A DNA stretch of 64,000 bases from Clarkia xantiana subsp. parviflora. Lineage: Eukaryota > Streptophyta > Magnoliopsida > Myrtales > Onagraceae. Position 1 is the first letter of the stretch. Each line of letters opens with the position of its first letter. Location: assembly GCA_036873135.1 (NCBI GenBank), contig JAPTYO010000059.1, positions 25,625,914-25,689,913 of the forward strand, read 5' to 3'. This document shows, in pieces, positions 11,801 through 24,442 of this stretch. The position numbers were made by a program, and so were the translations under genes. The notes beneath the pieces are model-generated. The model worked only from the letters and a program-made list of their open reading frames with translations. It did not search any database and had not been told where the DNA came from.

Positions 11801-14800
11801 TGAGAAATAAAACGAATGCGAGTAGCAACACACTGCAGGAAAAATTAACATCTAAAGGTTCATTGTCTACATTTACCACTGCTCTAAATCATGCACGAGT
11901 AGTTAATAAGTACATATGCATATAGCTTTCAGCTAAACTTTACCTTGAATTGAGAGGCACTTTCATCTTTTTCCCTTCTTGTTGAACACCCATGATAGAT
12001 GAATCTAGCTCCACAGAGCCATGATTAACATGTAGAAACTGCAATAAATACATCAAATGTGATTTATACCTCATCAGAAACCAGCCATGAAACTGCTTAT
12101 TTTTTCACTAAGTAAGCACACTTTCATACCAAGTAACCTGAAAGGTGCTGCTTTGGTTTTATTTCACAGTTTACTTGCTAGGAAAGTATGTTTCTTTTGA
12201 AAAACAAGCAATGTCACTACACTTGCATCAGAAAATATTTTCATGATAACAAAACGTAACCTTGTGACTCTTCATTATGACAGCAAGACAGATAAAATCC
12301 ATCAAATCAGATACCAAAAAAGGCACAACTTACACTCCTCTTTTACTCTATATTTCTGAAAGAAAGATGCACTATGCAGAGTTGCTATAAAAGGATCAGT
12401 TCTAATACCTCGTGTGACTTCAATAAAATAATGTATGTAGTTCAGACCTCTTTTTTTGCTGAAGTAATATGAATATTCCAAACCAATATATGTAGTTTTC
12501 TAGGAGTGGGCTAAATGAATTATTATTCCTCACATAATCCTAGGACAGAAGATGACATGAACATGTTTCTAAAAGTACTTTCTATAAATCCATGAAGAAC
12601 AGCATTCTCTTCTTCCACTTTAACACAAGCAGTACTCGACAATAAACAGCTAAATGACTAGTAGGAGTTGTAGGAATTCTCCCATTAGTATATCACTGAA
12701 AAAAGTCAAATGGGCAACCACCAAGAAAGGCGTACAACAAAAATGTCATTCCACGTCACATTGGACTTCATTGAATAATTAATCAGAGCAGTTTCATCAT
12801 CTTACCTCATCCAGGAGCCCTTCATATGTCAACTGAGTACACATTGGAGTGATCATGTCTACCTGCAAAGACACGGGTTATATCGCCCAAAGCAGATAAA
12901 AAACCAGTGTCATCTTCATGTACGGATAGAATTGTAATCTCATAGAATCTTTAACTGGCAGCTACCACAATCACCCATTATATGTAGGTCAACTTAATTA
13001 TGAAAAACAGACTTAGAAAAATTAGTGGGCCTGCTTTTCTCAATGTAACATAAAGCAAGGAGCTGTAAGTTCTAAGTACATGGTGAGGTCAGTTCACTTA
13101 TGCTTTACGGGGATGAGGTGAGATAAGAAATGAGTAAACTAATAGTGTTCTTCCATGCGCTTCAGTTTCGAAATAATTATCTATGTTAATTTTTTTTAAG
13201 AATGTAATTAGTCTCCCGATATTAAAAACTCACTACAAGTTCACATGGATGGATAATCTTAACCCAAAAGAATATGATGGTATTAAATTTCTTTCAAATT
13301 CAATCACAAAAACCATCAAGAATTACCAGCAATCATAATTCAAATGCATGTTTAGAGTAGAACAAATTCTAAACCAGCTACATTGTAATTATGAGGATGG
13401 TAAGGCATAGTCAAATGAAAGAGAAGTTTGCCTTCTTCTTAAGTTGCTAGTAATGTCATTTCCCATTTAGACAAGCCGTAAACCTTTAGTACGATATGAT
13501 AAAATCATATATGAGACAGGATATCAAGTTCATGAAGATATTACGAGCACTTCCCAGAACACACAAACGCTCACAGATATCAGCTCTCATCTCTATATGA
13601 CATTTAAAAAGAAAATAAAATATATCAATGTGCAGTAGAGCAAACAAAGCTGAAAACAAGAAAAGAAATTACCTCCCTGTCAATGATGATGAGAGTGTTT
13701 ATCTCTGGAACAAGAATCTGGAAAAAAAAGGTGTAAATAAAGGAAACTAAGGGAACAGTAGATAGACTAACAAAATTACAAATACGGGATTATCAAATCT
13801 CACATCTGAAGAATTAACTGGTTCTTCTGCTTGCATACGATTAAGTATGTCTGCTACACGAACTGATGCTTTCCCTTTTGACCTCACATTCGGAATAACC
13901 CCAAAGGAAAACTATAAGAGAGAGAGAGAGAGAGATCACTATATGAAATAGTCCACGCAAGTTGAGGCCAATAGCTGTTTATAAGTATAATGAATTTGTG
14001 TTCTCACTTCAAGCTTGTGAATGGCTTTTGCAATATGCCAAAGGGAGCTTGTATCACCATCAACTTGATACTCCTATCACAAAATAAGTGCCATGGTTAA
14101 CATAAGAGAATGTTATATGAAATTGCAATTTGCTTGTGAGAAGCAAGGAAGTATCAGTTCTACCATACTTTACAGGCAAGATCTAGTTCAAATGATAATA
14201 TATCCTCATCCAGCGGAACCATATATAGTGGGTACTCTCCAATAGTCATCAACTGGTGAACTTTTTCTTCCTCAAAAATCTGTAAAAAAATATATATATA
14301 TAATAATTTCTTCGATTGTAGCGTGAATAAAAAAAATTAGTCAAAGACTAACTGCTATTTGGCCTGATGACATTAGCAATTTCATACCTTCTCACAAGCT
14401 ACTGAACGGCGAGGGACAAAATACACGTAATACTCCCTTTGAAGCCCTTTAGAGAGATCATCCTGAATGTGTGAACATATGGACTTCATAAGGTTGAGTT
14501 GAGAGCGAACGATATAGACCACTTTGGTGCTTTCAGTTTGAATCGGTTCTGTGGAAAGATGTCGCAACTCCACCATATGCTCCTGTCATCAAAACATGTT
14601 TCAGTTATGCTTCTCAATGAAATCAAGCCAGAGAGTAAATAAATGGATATTCTACTTAAGGGAATATACCACAATATGCAGTGATTACAAAAAGAGCTGC
14701 AATTTTCAAATACAGAGGATGGAAAGTGTTAATTACAAGGGAATTAAGAGAAAATTGCCTTGAGAAGTGAGGTTTGGATGATCAGAGACAGGGACCCCCC

Positions 14801-15420
14801 AAGCTTTTGGTCTACGACCAAACATTTCTTCCCTCGGATCTGAAAGAGCCAGAATGTGAAACATTATCGAACAATGACACTCAGTAGAAAGATAAACCAA
14901 AACTTTTATCCAATACAAAGCTACATCAAGATGAAAATTATTGGACAATAAATTGTCAACCTCCAGAAAACAGAAGAAACATATGATGAAACTGAAACAA
15001 ACTTAAAACTGATCTGTGATTATAAGTTTGAGTAACTAATTGTCAAGTATAATAAACAAACTGCATCAGTGAGCTCTATTAGCGCAAAAGCACAAAGGCT
15101 GTTCCTATTCATGCTATCCGGTTCTCCAATCAATTAAGCAATTGAATACTATGCATAGAACTCGAGCACAATCACAATTGAACATTTTTATCAAGCTTCC
15201 AGTATAACTTACACTTCTAAGGATATTAAGCAGCTCTTTTTGTGCCTGATCCCTGAATCAATCAAAGCCAAAGAAACATAGACACTGCTGATCAATTTCC
15301 AGCTTGGGGCGGGGGGGAGTTGAAATTGACCAAGCTAGCTAGGAGGGGAATCTATGGAAACTGATACCTGATGGACGCGAGATTAATTGTAGCATTGTCC
15401 AAATTAGGAATCTGCGCCAT
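8900..15420 (-). CDS. VPS33: VPS33, SM-family subunit of HOPS/CORVET tethers
   Basis: Twenty-two coding exons: 15368-15420, 15213-15252, 14759-14839, 14388-14582, 14169-14279, 14008-14073, 13804-13911, 13673-13717, 12806-12862, 11944-12038, 11708-11759, 11566-11622, 11325-11387, 11134-11240, 10720-10842, 10559-10640, 10408-10478, 9922-10002, 9425-9482, 9274-9329, 9072-9165 and 8900-8992. The sum is in frame at 595 aa, close to the roughly 592 aa of Arabidopsis VPS33. Recognisable Sec1/Munc18 segments include 'YVYFVPRR', '[19 protein letters not shown]', '[19 protein letters not shown]', '[11 protein letters not shown]', '[14 protein letters not shown]' and '[18 protein letters not shown]'. 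The SM protein binds vacuolar SNAREs and promotes tonoplast and endosome fusion. Two introns use GC donors (14757-14758 and 10718-10719); all others are GT-AG. It shares a short divergent promoter with FLD. Confidence 0.95.
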
Positions 15421-16025
15421 GGAAACAAGATCGCGTATCTATGGCTGCAGTAGCAACGGACCAGCACGACGAGGATCCTTAATAATCTTAACAGGAGAAA
15501 TTATGTCTATCAATCAGTCTACACTACCAGAGTGTGGAAGATTTATGAGAGCAGTGGAGAATGGGAAGAAAAAGGGGTGGATTTACAGTAAATCCCGCAG
15601 AATTCGAACTAGAGCTTCCAAGCCAAGTAGAAGACGACAATGGCAGGTTGTTTCGTCCAGCCAGACACTTATCAGACCGTCCGAACTCGTCCTTTAAACA
15701 TTGTATCAGAACCGGACGCACGGTTGAACCGCTAAGGGCGTGATGTGATTCCACCTTCTGTCACTGCTTATGAATGTGCGGGGACCCGGTCCGATCACCT
15801 ACAGTACCGGTTGAAAGTGAGTTCATGGCGCCATGATTCCACAACTTGAAGGTTTTGGTGTCCTCTGATCGCCGGAATATTCTTAGAGAGAGCCATCGCC
15901 ACTGCCGCTGCCGCTGCTTGGACTGGAGTCGGTATAATCAAATCAAGTAGCTAAAGCCTATTCCGGCATCACCACGCTGAAAAGGAAAAAGGTTTTACGT
16001 TCTACAGATTGAAGAGTAAGCTAGA
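15421..16025. promoter_or_regulatory. Divergent promoter between VPS33 and FLD
   Basis: The two start codons lie 605 bp apart on opposite strands, so this interval must hold both 5' UTRs and both core promoters. It is less AT-rich than the other intergenic DNA. Open frames across it have no family similarity. I do not assign individual promoter elements. Confidence 0.6.
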
Positions 16026-19000
16026 ATGAGCTCCCCGAACCCCAACGAATCATCTGCTGATCTCTTCTCCGAGTTCCCTCCTCTTGAATTTTATCCATTC
16101 GAGCCATTACCCGACCACCCATCTATCCCTCTTCCTACTCATGAATCTTTCTTTTCCGATCAACCTAACCCTAACCCTAATACTCCCTACAACCCCCTCC
16201 TTTCTTCTTTATCCGTACCAAAGAAGCGACGTCGGGGCAGGTCCCAGCGCAATGTTGTTGCTCCCTTTCATTTCCCGCCTTCAGTGTACACCGCCCCCCA
16301 AAACACCTCCCACCCTACTTCCGCCTCTGCCTCTTCCTCTTCTTCTGCTTCACTTCATCATGCTGCGGATATTGGCGAGGTACAAATGGCTCCCAATATG
16401 TCGGACGAGATTATTGTTATCAACAAAGAGGCCACGACAGAGGCCTTGATCGCTCTCACTGCAGGTTTTCCCGCGGATTCTCTCACTGATGATGAAATTG
16501 ACTTCGGTGTTGTGCCCATCATTGGCGGAATCGAACAGGTCAATTACACACTGATTAGGAACCACATTATTGCTAAATGGAGGGAAAATGTGTCCAACTG
16601 GGTTGCTAAGGAGATGTTTATTGATGTTATTCCTAAACATTGTAGTTCCCTGCTTGATTCTGCTTACGATTATTTGGTTTCACGTGGATATATCAATTTT
16701 GGTGTTTCAACTGCTATCAAAGAGAAGATTCCAGCTGAGGCCACCAAATCGAATGTCATTGTTATCGGTGCCGGGTTGGCAGGATTGGCTGCAGCTCGAC
16801 AACTAATGAGGTTTGGCTTTAAAGTGACGGTTTTGGAGGGCAGGAAGAGGGCTGGTGGAAGGGTGTATACGAAGAAAATGGAGGGAGGAGGGGGGAGTAG
16901 GCTCTCTGCTGCTGCAGATTTAGGAGGTAGTGTTTTGACAGGGACACTAGGTAACCCACTGGGAATTCTTGCTCGCCAATTGGGGCATGTACTTCATAAA
17001 GTGAGGGATAAGTGCCCTCTTTATAGTGTTGAAGGGAAGCCAGTAGACCCCAATATGGATATGAAGGTGGAGACTGCGTTTAACAGACTTTTGGATAAGG
17101 CTAGCCAGCTTAGGCAATTGATGGGGGATGTCTCTGTGGACGTCTCGCTTGGGGCGGCAATGGAAACTTTTAGGCAAGTTCATTGGGATGCTGTGAATGC
17201 TGAAGAAATGAACTTGATTAATTGGCATTTTGCCAATTTGGAATACGCTAATGCTGGGTTGCTCTCTAAACTTTCCCTTGCCTTTTGGGACCAAGATGAT
17301 CCTTATGATATGGGAGGTGACCACTGTTTTCTGCATGGAGGGAATGGGAAGCTTGTCCAGGCTTTAGCAGAGAATGTACCCATTTTGTATGAGAAAACTG
17401 TCAGTAATATCAGATATGGCCACGACAGTGTGCAGGTTGTTGCTGGTAACCAGGTCTTTGAGGGTGATATGGCTCTTTGCACTGTTCCTCTTGGGGTGTT
17501 GAAAAGTGGATCTATTAAGTTTATACCTGAGTTGCCTCAGAGAAAGCTTGATGGAATAAAAAGACTGGGCTTTGGATTACTAAATAAAGTCGCAATGCTT
17601 TTTCCTTACATTTTCTGGGGCACAGACCTTGATACCTTTGGCCATCTAACTGATGATTCAAGCACTAGAGGAGAGTTCTTTCTCTTTTATAGCTATGCAA
17701 CCGTAGCTGGTGGTCCTCTCTTGATTGCACTTGTAGCAGGCGAATCTGCACATAAGTTTGAGAGCATGCCCCCGACGGACGCCGTGACTCGTGTTCTTCA
17801 GATTCTTAAGGGTAAATTAATTTTCTTATTGGTGAAGTGTGCAATAGGCTATGATCATAAAACACTTGTTTCACGATGAAACAATCTATGTATCTATGTA
17901 TGAATTGTCAATAATTTTTTGTCTTCATCTTCTTCTTTTTGTCTTATCATTACTTAGATTACCATTTTTTTTTTCATTCACTAAATTTATTTTTCTACCA
18001 TAAGGTTCAAATATCTATGTTTTCCACTAATTGCCTTGACTCAGATGTGTAGTTATTTATTGTTAATGGAAATGCAGGTATATATGAGCCACAAGGGGTC
18101 AATGTACCTGAGCCTGTCCAAACTGTATGCACTAGGTGGGGTAGTGATCCCTTCTGCCTAGGTTCTTACTCTAATGTCGCAGTTGGAGCATCTGGTGATG
18201 ACTATGATATCCTAGCTGAAAGTGTGGGAGATGGAAGACTTTTCTTTGCTGGGGAGGCGACTACAAGAAGATACCCTGCGACGATGCATGGAGCCTTTCT
18301 AACTGGGCTAAGAGAAGCTGCAAATATGGCTCAAGCTGCTCACACTCGAGTGTCAAGGATAAAGATTGACAGGAACCCATACAAGAATGCATATACTTGT
18401 GCTTCTCTTCTCACAGATTTATTCAGGGAACCTGACTTGGAATTTGGGAGCTTCTCTGTTATTTTCTGCCAGAAAAACTTGGATCCCAAGTCTTCTGCAA
18501 TTTTGAGGGTCACTTTCAATGAACCGCGGAAAAGAAGTCACGATGGCTCAAAACCAGATCAACATTCAAATAAGTTGCTATTTCAGCAGTTGCAGGCACA
18601 TTTTAACCAGCAGCAACAAGTTCATGTTTACACTGTTTTGTCAAAGCAACAGGCACTAGAGTTGAGAGAGGTCAGAGGTGGTGATGAGATGAGGTTGCAT
18701 TTTCTTTGTGAAAAGCTTGGAGTGAAATTGATTGGTAGGAAAGGTTTAGGCCCAAGTGCCGATTCTGTTATTGCTTCCATCAAGGCTGAGAGGGGCAAGC
18801 GTAGACCTGCTTCATCTTCCATGGCTATTAAATCAGGTAAAGGGATTGCACCTTAATTGAAATATGCATTTACCGGTTTTATCTTAGTTTCATTCTATAT
18901 GATAAAAGGTAGCTTATATCAGATCATCTGTCTTGTAAAGGAACCCTGAAGAATAAACCGGGTGCTTTGAAGAACAAAGGAGTTAGGTATATCATCCTTT

Positions 19001-19453
19001 TCATTAACTACATCTATGCAACTTCTGGATCCTTGCTGATGCTATCATTCTACTCTAAACTACACAGAAGAGCAAAAATTGTGCGCAAAGGCAATAATTT
19101 AGCACCGCAATCAACATTGGCTGCTGATCATGCTAAAATGGCCGAACAAGTCAGAAATACTCATCAAACAGTTCCTCTACCTCCAGAATCAGGTAAATGG
19201 AGCTACATTTATTATTTCACGTAACATGTTTCACAAAATATATGTATTTCTGTCGGTTTCCAACTTACTTTTAATAACTTTAAAAGTCAAACTAAAAATG
19301 AGGAAATGGTGGACCTGTAAGGTACCAAGTGTTTACCATCTCTTATGTACTATGATTAATCTTCCATTGGTAGGTCAAGTGAATAACGATGTGATGAGAC
19401 AAGCACAACAATCAGAAGAAAGTTTGCTTCCTGGAGACAGGTTAAGATTTTGA
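16026..19453 (+). CDS. FLD: FLOWERING LOCUS D, LSD1-type histone demethylase
   Basis: Five coding exons: 16026-17811, 18078-18836, 18941-18986, 19068-19192 and 19374-19453. They sum to 931 aa in frame. The N-terminus is Pro/Ser-rich with a basic KKRRRGR nuclear signal (about 66-72). A SWIRM domain spans about 133-228 ('[14 protein letters not shown]', 'GYINFG'). The FAD-dependent amine-oxidase domain starts at '[12 protein letters not shown]' (about 248) and has '[12 protein letters not shown]', whose Lys (about 521) aligns with the catalytic Lys of LSD1, and '[18 protein letters not shown]' (about 651 on). There is no tower insertion, as in plant members. The region after 'FGSFSVIF' matches FLD rather than LDL1/LDL2. 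FLD acts in the autonomous flowering pathway, removing H3K4 methylation and silencing FLC-type genes. The last exon could instead splice at 19440; this changes only the last few residues. The C-terminal exons 3-5 are the least certain. Confidence 0.92.
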
Positions 19454-20541
19454 TCTCGTTCTTGACTTTCTATGGCTTTGAGAAAAATGTTCACATTCCC
19501 TTCAACTTTTGGTTTGTCACATGACAATTTGTACATTGTAAGACTTAGAACATGTACTTGCTCTAGGCCATGCAGCTTGGGTTTTTTGTCTTGATGTTAA
19601 TAAAACTGACACACACCATCAGCTGTATGCGTTGGTTTTTTTGGTCTTTCTCATACTTCACTGTAGAGATAAATCCACTCATTCAACAGAATGCTCCCAG
19701 AATTTCGGTACGGAAACAGAAAATTCTTTTCACGACTATATATTTATATAGTCGGTAATGTTGAAAACGGTAATGTGTGTTGGAAGGTCATAGACACGTT
19801 AAATAAGTACAAACGGTGTGTCCTTTGTTCCCTCCTTTCTTTTGTAGATTTCTGCATGTCTTATTATTTCTGTGCTTCTCTCTCTGAGGTGCTAGTGCTT
19901 ATTATTTGGTCTTAATGTCTGTTGAACTATATCTTACGCAAATTCTGCTGAAGCCTTTGTTTTTTTGGTTGGCTTGGTGTTGGCAGGTGATTTATCCTTA
20001 ACTCGTCCGGAGGTAGGTCTAGGGCTTTAGCAAGAGTGTTCTGCAACTGGAACTCGAAATGAACTCTTTTTTTGTGGTAAGGGCAGCAGTAAATTTCTTC
20101 TTGTGATGTAGTTGGTTAATTGTTTACTGCTGTTTGTTCTTCTAATTAGAGAATTAATCGATGGTTTCTTGGTTGTATTCTGGCCCTAAAGCGTTTCTGT
20201 ATACAGTATACACCAACAAGACAAATCAAATCTTACTAAAGATGCAAGCCTGTGCCCTAATACGAGACGGTATCAAGAAGCGATAACCAGAAGGTTGGTT
20301 CACAATGTATATATAATCTTCATCACCTGTCATAGACTCTATGGTAATCTATCTGTTGTCCAATTTTGTTCATCGGAACAAGTTAATGTGCTTAGGGTTG
20401 GTAGTAAGTACTTAACATCAAACGAAACATGCCCTTACTAGACAAGTAAGTGGCTTGCTTAATTATAGGCTGAAAGGATTTCATTTATTTATAAAAGAAA
20501 TATTCTCATATGTAAATTATAAGATGGAGAAATGAAGGAAG
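19454..20541. other. Intergenic region between FLD and the SCPL gene (convergent 3' ends)
   Basis: The two flanking genes converge here, so this holds both 3' UTRs. Short open frames have no similarity I recognise. No repeats stand out. Confidence 0.4.
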
Positions 20542-23500
20542 CTACACATAAGACACAAAACGACTTGTCTCAGTGGTGGCATCATCAGATAAGGGTTTAG
20601 ACAGGTCTCCTCGAGTCCACCGTGCCAACATCTCCAGTGCAACCTTTGGCTGGTCCATTGGGACCATGTGACCCGCGTTGTGAACCTGTCATCAATATAT
20701 AATGGGCTAATGACCAATTCTATAGTATAGTGTATAATAATCTAGGGAGATAGAAGACCTTGAGGAAAGTGAGAACTCCATGGTTTTTCAAAACTCCGGC
20801 TTCAACACCGTCTACTTGAAATGGAAGAATGTAAGAATCCACAAACTTGTTCCGACCAGACCATTCCATGGCATAAACCCACCTCTTATTACCTGCATTT
20901 TCACAGTTTAATCACAATCTTCTATACATGTTTTAAACAAATAGCCATGTTACAGGTAATTAACTACCAATCCAATTGCATAGGAAGTCATATTCTCCAG
21001 CATATATGAGGACTTGAATTCCATCCTCGAGAAGTGCAGGGATGTTGGTGTCAAAGTTTTTCATTTGATCTTGGATCATGGCCTGATGTATTTCGTAGCT
21101 GCATGGCACAAACTCGATGTTTTCTTTAACCCCGAGTGATTGTTTGACAGATTTTTGGTTCAGCAACTTCGCCATGGTTGAGAAGTCGTAACAAGAGTCA
21201 GTACTGCACTTTTTTCTAATATCATAAGGCTGCATTGCATATGAAATACAGTTAGATAGATACACTCACTTTTATAACTCACTCACAAATTAGCTGGAAG
21301 TGAAAGAAAGTACTACTGACATTAATATCTCCTGCAACTGTCATTATGCTGTGGTATATGGTTTGACAGATATAATATGCATTCAAGCAAGGCTGTGAAC
21401 CATCATTGGTGGCTGTTAATGAATGAACACACTTGAAATGAATCTCATTAATTTGGGCATTTATGAAGAAATATAAGATGAAGGAATAAAAAGAGGTGTT
21501 AATTAGTTAGTTACCACAGAGCTTAGTAGATGCTTCACAAACTGGAACCACTAATCTGTTGATGTAATCATACTGAGATTTATTCATAATTTTCATATCC
21601 AATGCGTAGTCCGCGTACGCCTTATACTGAATTGCTGGATCAGTAAAGCCATTTCCAATTGCAAACCCCTGCTCCTCACCCATCATTATATTAATATAGT
21701 ACATCACATTCATATATATATATATATACTTTACCAAAATATGTTCCTAAATGTAGTAGTAGGTACCTAGCTAGCTACCTTTAGATTGATATGTATATTT
21801 CCTTGTTTAAGCTGCTTGTTTGCTTGATGTATCCTTTCAGCCAAAGCTGGAATGTAGTGGCCAGCATATGATTCCCCTGTTATATAGAAATCATTCTTCA
21901 CAAACTCATGATGCTCCTCAAAGAAGGCCTTCACTTCAACAAGCAATTACAGTCATTCATTATAATGTCATATATATATATGGGTTAACAGGTCTTTTGG
22001 TCCATGATGTTTGACAACTTTTGGGTTTTGGTCAATGATGTTTTTTTTACCTAGTTTTGGTACCATATGTTTGCAGATTTTTTCTAGTTTTGGTCCGACC
22101 GTTACATTCCGTCCATTTTTTGACATGTACAAGTCACGTGATCCACCCTAAAATTTCAATTTTGTTCAATTTAGTCCCTCTATTACTTTTCTAACCTTTT
22201 TTTTGTTCAATTTAGTCCCGAAGTTTCAAAAATTCAATTGGACCTATTGTCCAATTGGGGTCAATTTTGAAACTTCAGGATTAAATTGAACAAAAAAAAA
22301 AGGTTAAGAAAGTATTAGAGGGACTAATTTTAAAGTTTAGAGTGGATCACGTGACTTGAACATGTCAAAAAATGGACGGAATGTAACGGTTAGACCAAAA
22401 CTAGAAAAAATCTGCAAACATATGGTACCTAAACTAGGTAAAAAAAAACATCATTGACCAAAACCCAAAAGTTGTCAAACATCACAGACCAAAAGACCTG
22501 TTAACCCTATATATATATATATGCAGGATAGCAGCTATCTAGGGCTGGGCATGAACCTGTAGGAAATCATACAAGTCGTTGCTAACACCGTGTTCGGAAT
22601 GACGGATATCACGTTCGTCTGAAGTATAGCTGAAACCAGTGCCTACTGGTTGGTCAACATATATTAGGTTTGAAACCTGTTAGATTAGAGACTATCATCA
22701 TCAACCTCAATCAATGTTACTAAATGAATTACTTATTTAATCAGTCTTCTACTTACTTAATTGAAGAAACAACCTACCTTATCCCAACCAAAGTGATTCC
22801 AATGCAGAGTCATATTATCTAGAATTGAAAAAGGACCATTCTCATAAAAGAGAGCTATTTCGCTACTGCAACCGGGTCCTCCGCTCAGCCATATTACGAC
22901 AGGATCCGTCGTCTTGTTACTCCGCGACTCAAAGAAGAAGTAAAATAACCTGCAGGCTTTCAACAACCATGCATCTTCCATATTTCAAACTCTTACGTAT
23001 TTTTGCCATTAACTAAGCATAAAAGAATCCGAAATTGATATCATCATTCTGTGAATGAATCATGGGTTAAAGGTAATTTTGATACCACATGTTTGACGGA
23101 ATGTGACTTTTAGTACTGGATGTTTAGTTTTGTATACTTTTAGTACCAAACGTTTGAAAAAATGTGGCTTTTGGTACATCCGTTAGTTGCCGTTTGTTTT
23201 GGTCGTTAAATGACATGTGCAAGTCACGTGATCGACTCTAAACTTTTAATTTTGTTCAGTTTAGTCCCTCAAATATATTCATAACTTTTATTTTGTTTAA
23301 CTTAGTCATAACACTTCAAAATCGGACCCAATTAAACCAATCGAATTCAATTGACATAGCCCCATTTGGGTCAAATTTACCCAATTAGAGATAGGTCCAA
23401 ATTGGGTTCGATTTTGAAGCTTTAGGACTAAATTAAAAAAAATAAAAGTTATGAATATATTTGAGGGACTAAATTGAACAAAATTAAAAGTTTAGAGTCG

Positions 23501-24407
23501 ATCACGTGACTTGCACATGTCATTTAACGGCTAAAACTAACGGCCAACCAACGGATGTACCAAAAGCCACATTTTTTCAAACGTTTGGTACCAAAAGTAT
23601 ACAAAACTAAACATCCAGTACTAAAAGTCACATTCGGTCAAACATGTTGTATGAAAAGTACATTTAACCCATGTATGATAGATATATATGACAATGGCAT
23701 CACCATATGCAAAGAAATTTAACACCCCAAAATAGCACTCTTCACCTAATATATTATTCTTTTTTTGGGCCAAACACCCAAAATAATTGTTGCACATTCG
23801 AATATATATGGTAGGTTAAACATGTAATGTAATATGGTGAGACGGTTTAATGCTTCAACCATTAATCAGAGAGAGGCCTTCTGTAAATTGGAAAATATTC
23901 ATTCCCAACATGTTAGCCCTATCTTCTCCGATTCTTAATTTGTTCACCTTCTTAATTTATCAATATTCCCATTCTATCGATCGAGTTCATATCAGGTGCG
24001 TGCGATGATTATTCTAGATGTGTAAAAAACATACTACTGTAACTGATGAGGGCCCCTAGAATACGGCCCGTTAAACCAATATATATATATGGGTTTGACA
24101 GTTGTAATAACTTGTCACCTTGCTTGGACTCATTAATTGCAGTCAACATTATTTTTGCAAATTTTTATGTGGGTAACTCTATACAGTTTATTAATCAGAG
24201 AGAGGTCTTCTGTAAATTGGAAAATATTCATTCCCAACATGTTAGTCCTATCTTCTCCGATTCTTAATTTGTTCACCTTCTTAATTTATCAATATTCTCA
24301 TTCTATCGATCGAGTTCATATCAGGTGCGTGCGATGATTATTCTAGATGTGGAAAAAACATACTTCTGTAACTGATGAGGACCTCTAGAATACGGCCGCC
24401 GCGTAAA

Positions 24408-24442
<35 letters not shown>

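Noticed and set aside
15371..15743. ORFs of 60-108 codons in the VPS33-FLD divergent promoter
   Set aside because: They overlap VPS33 exon 1 and the 5' UTRs on both strands, have no domain similarity and contradict the clear gene models on either side.
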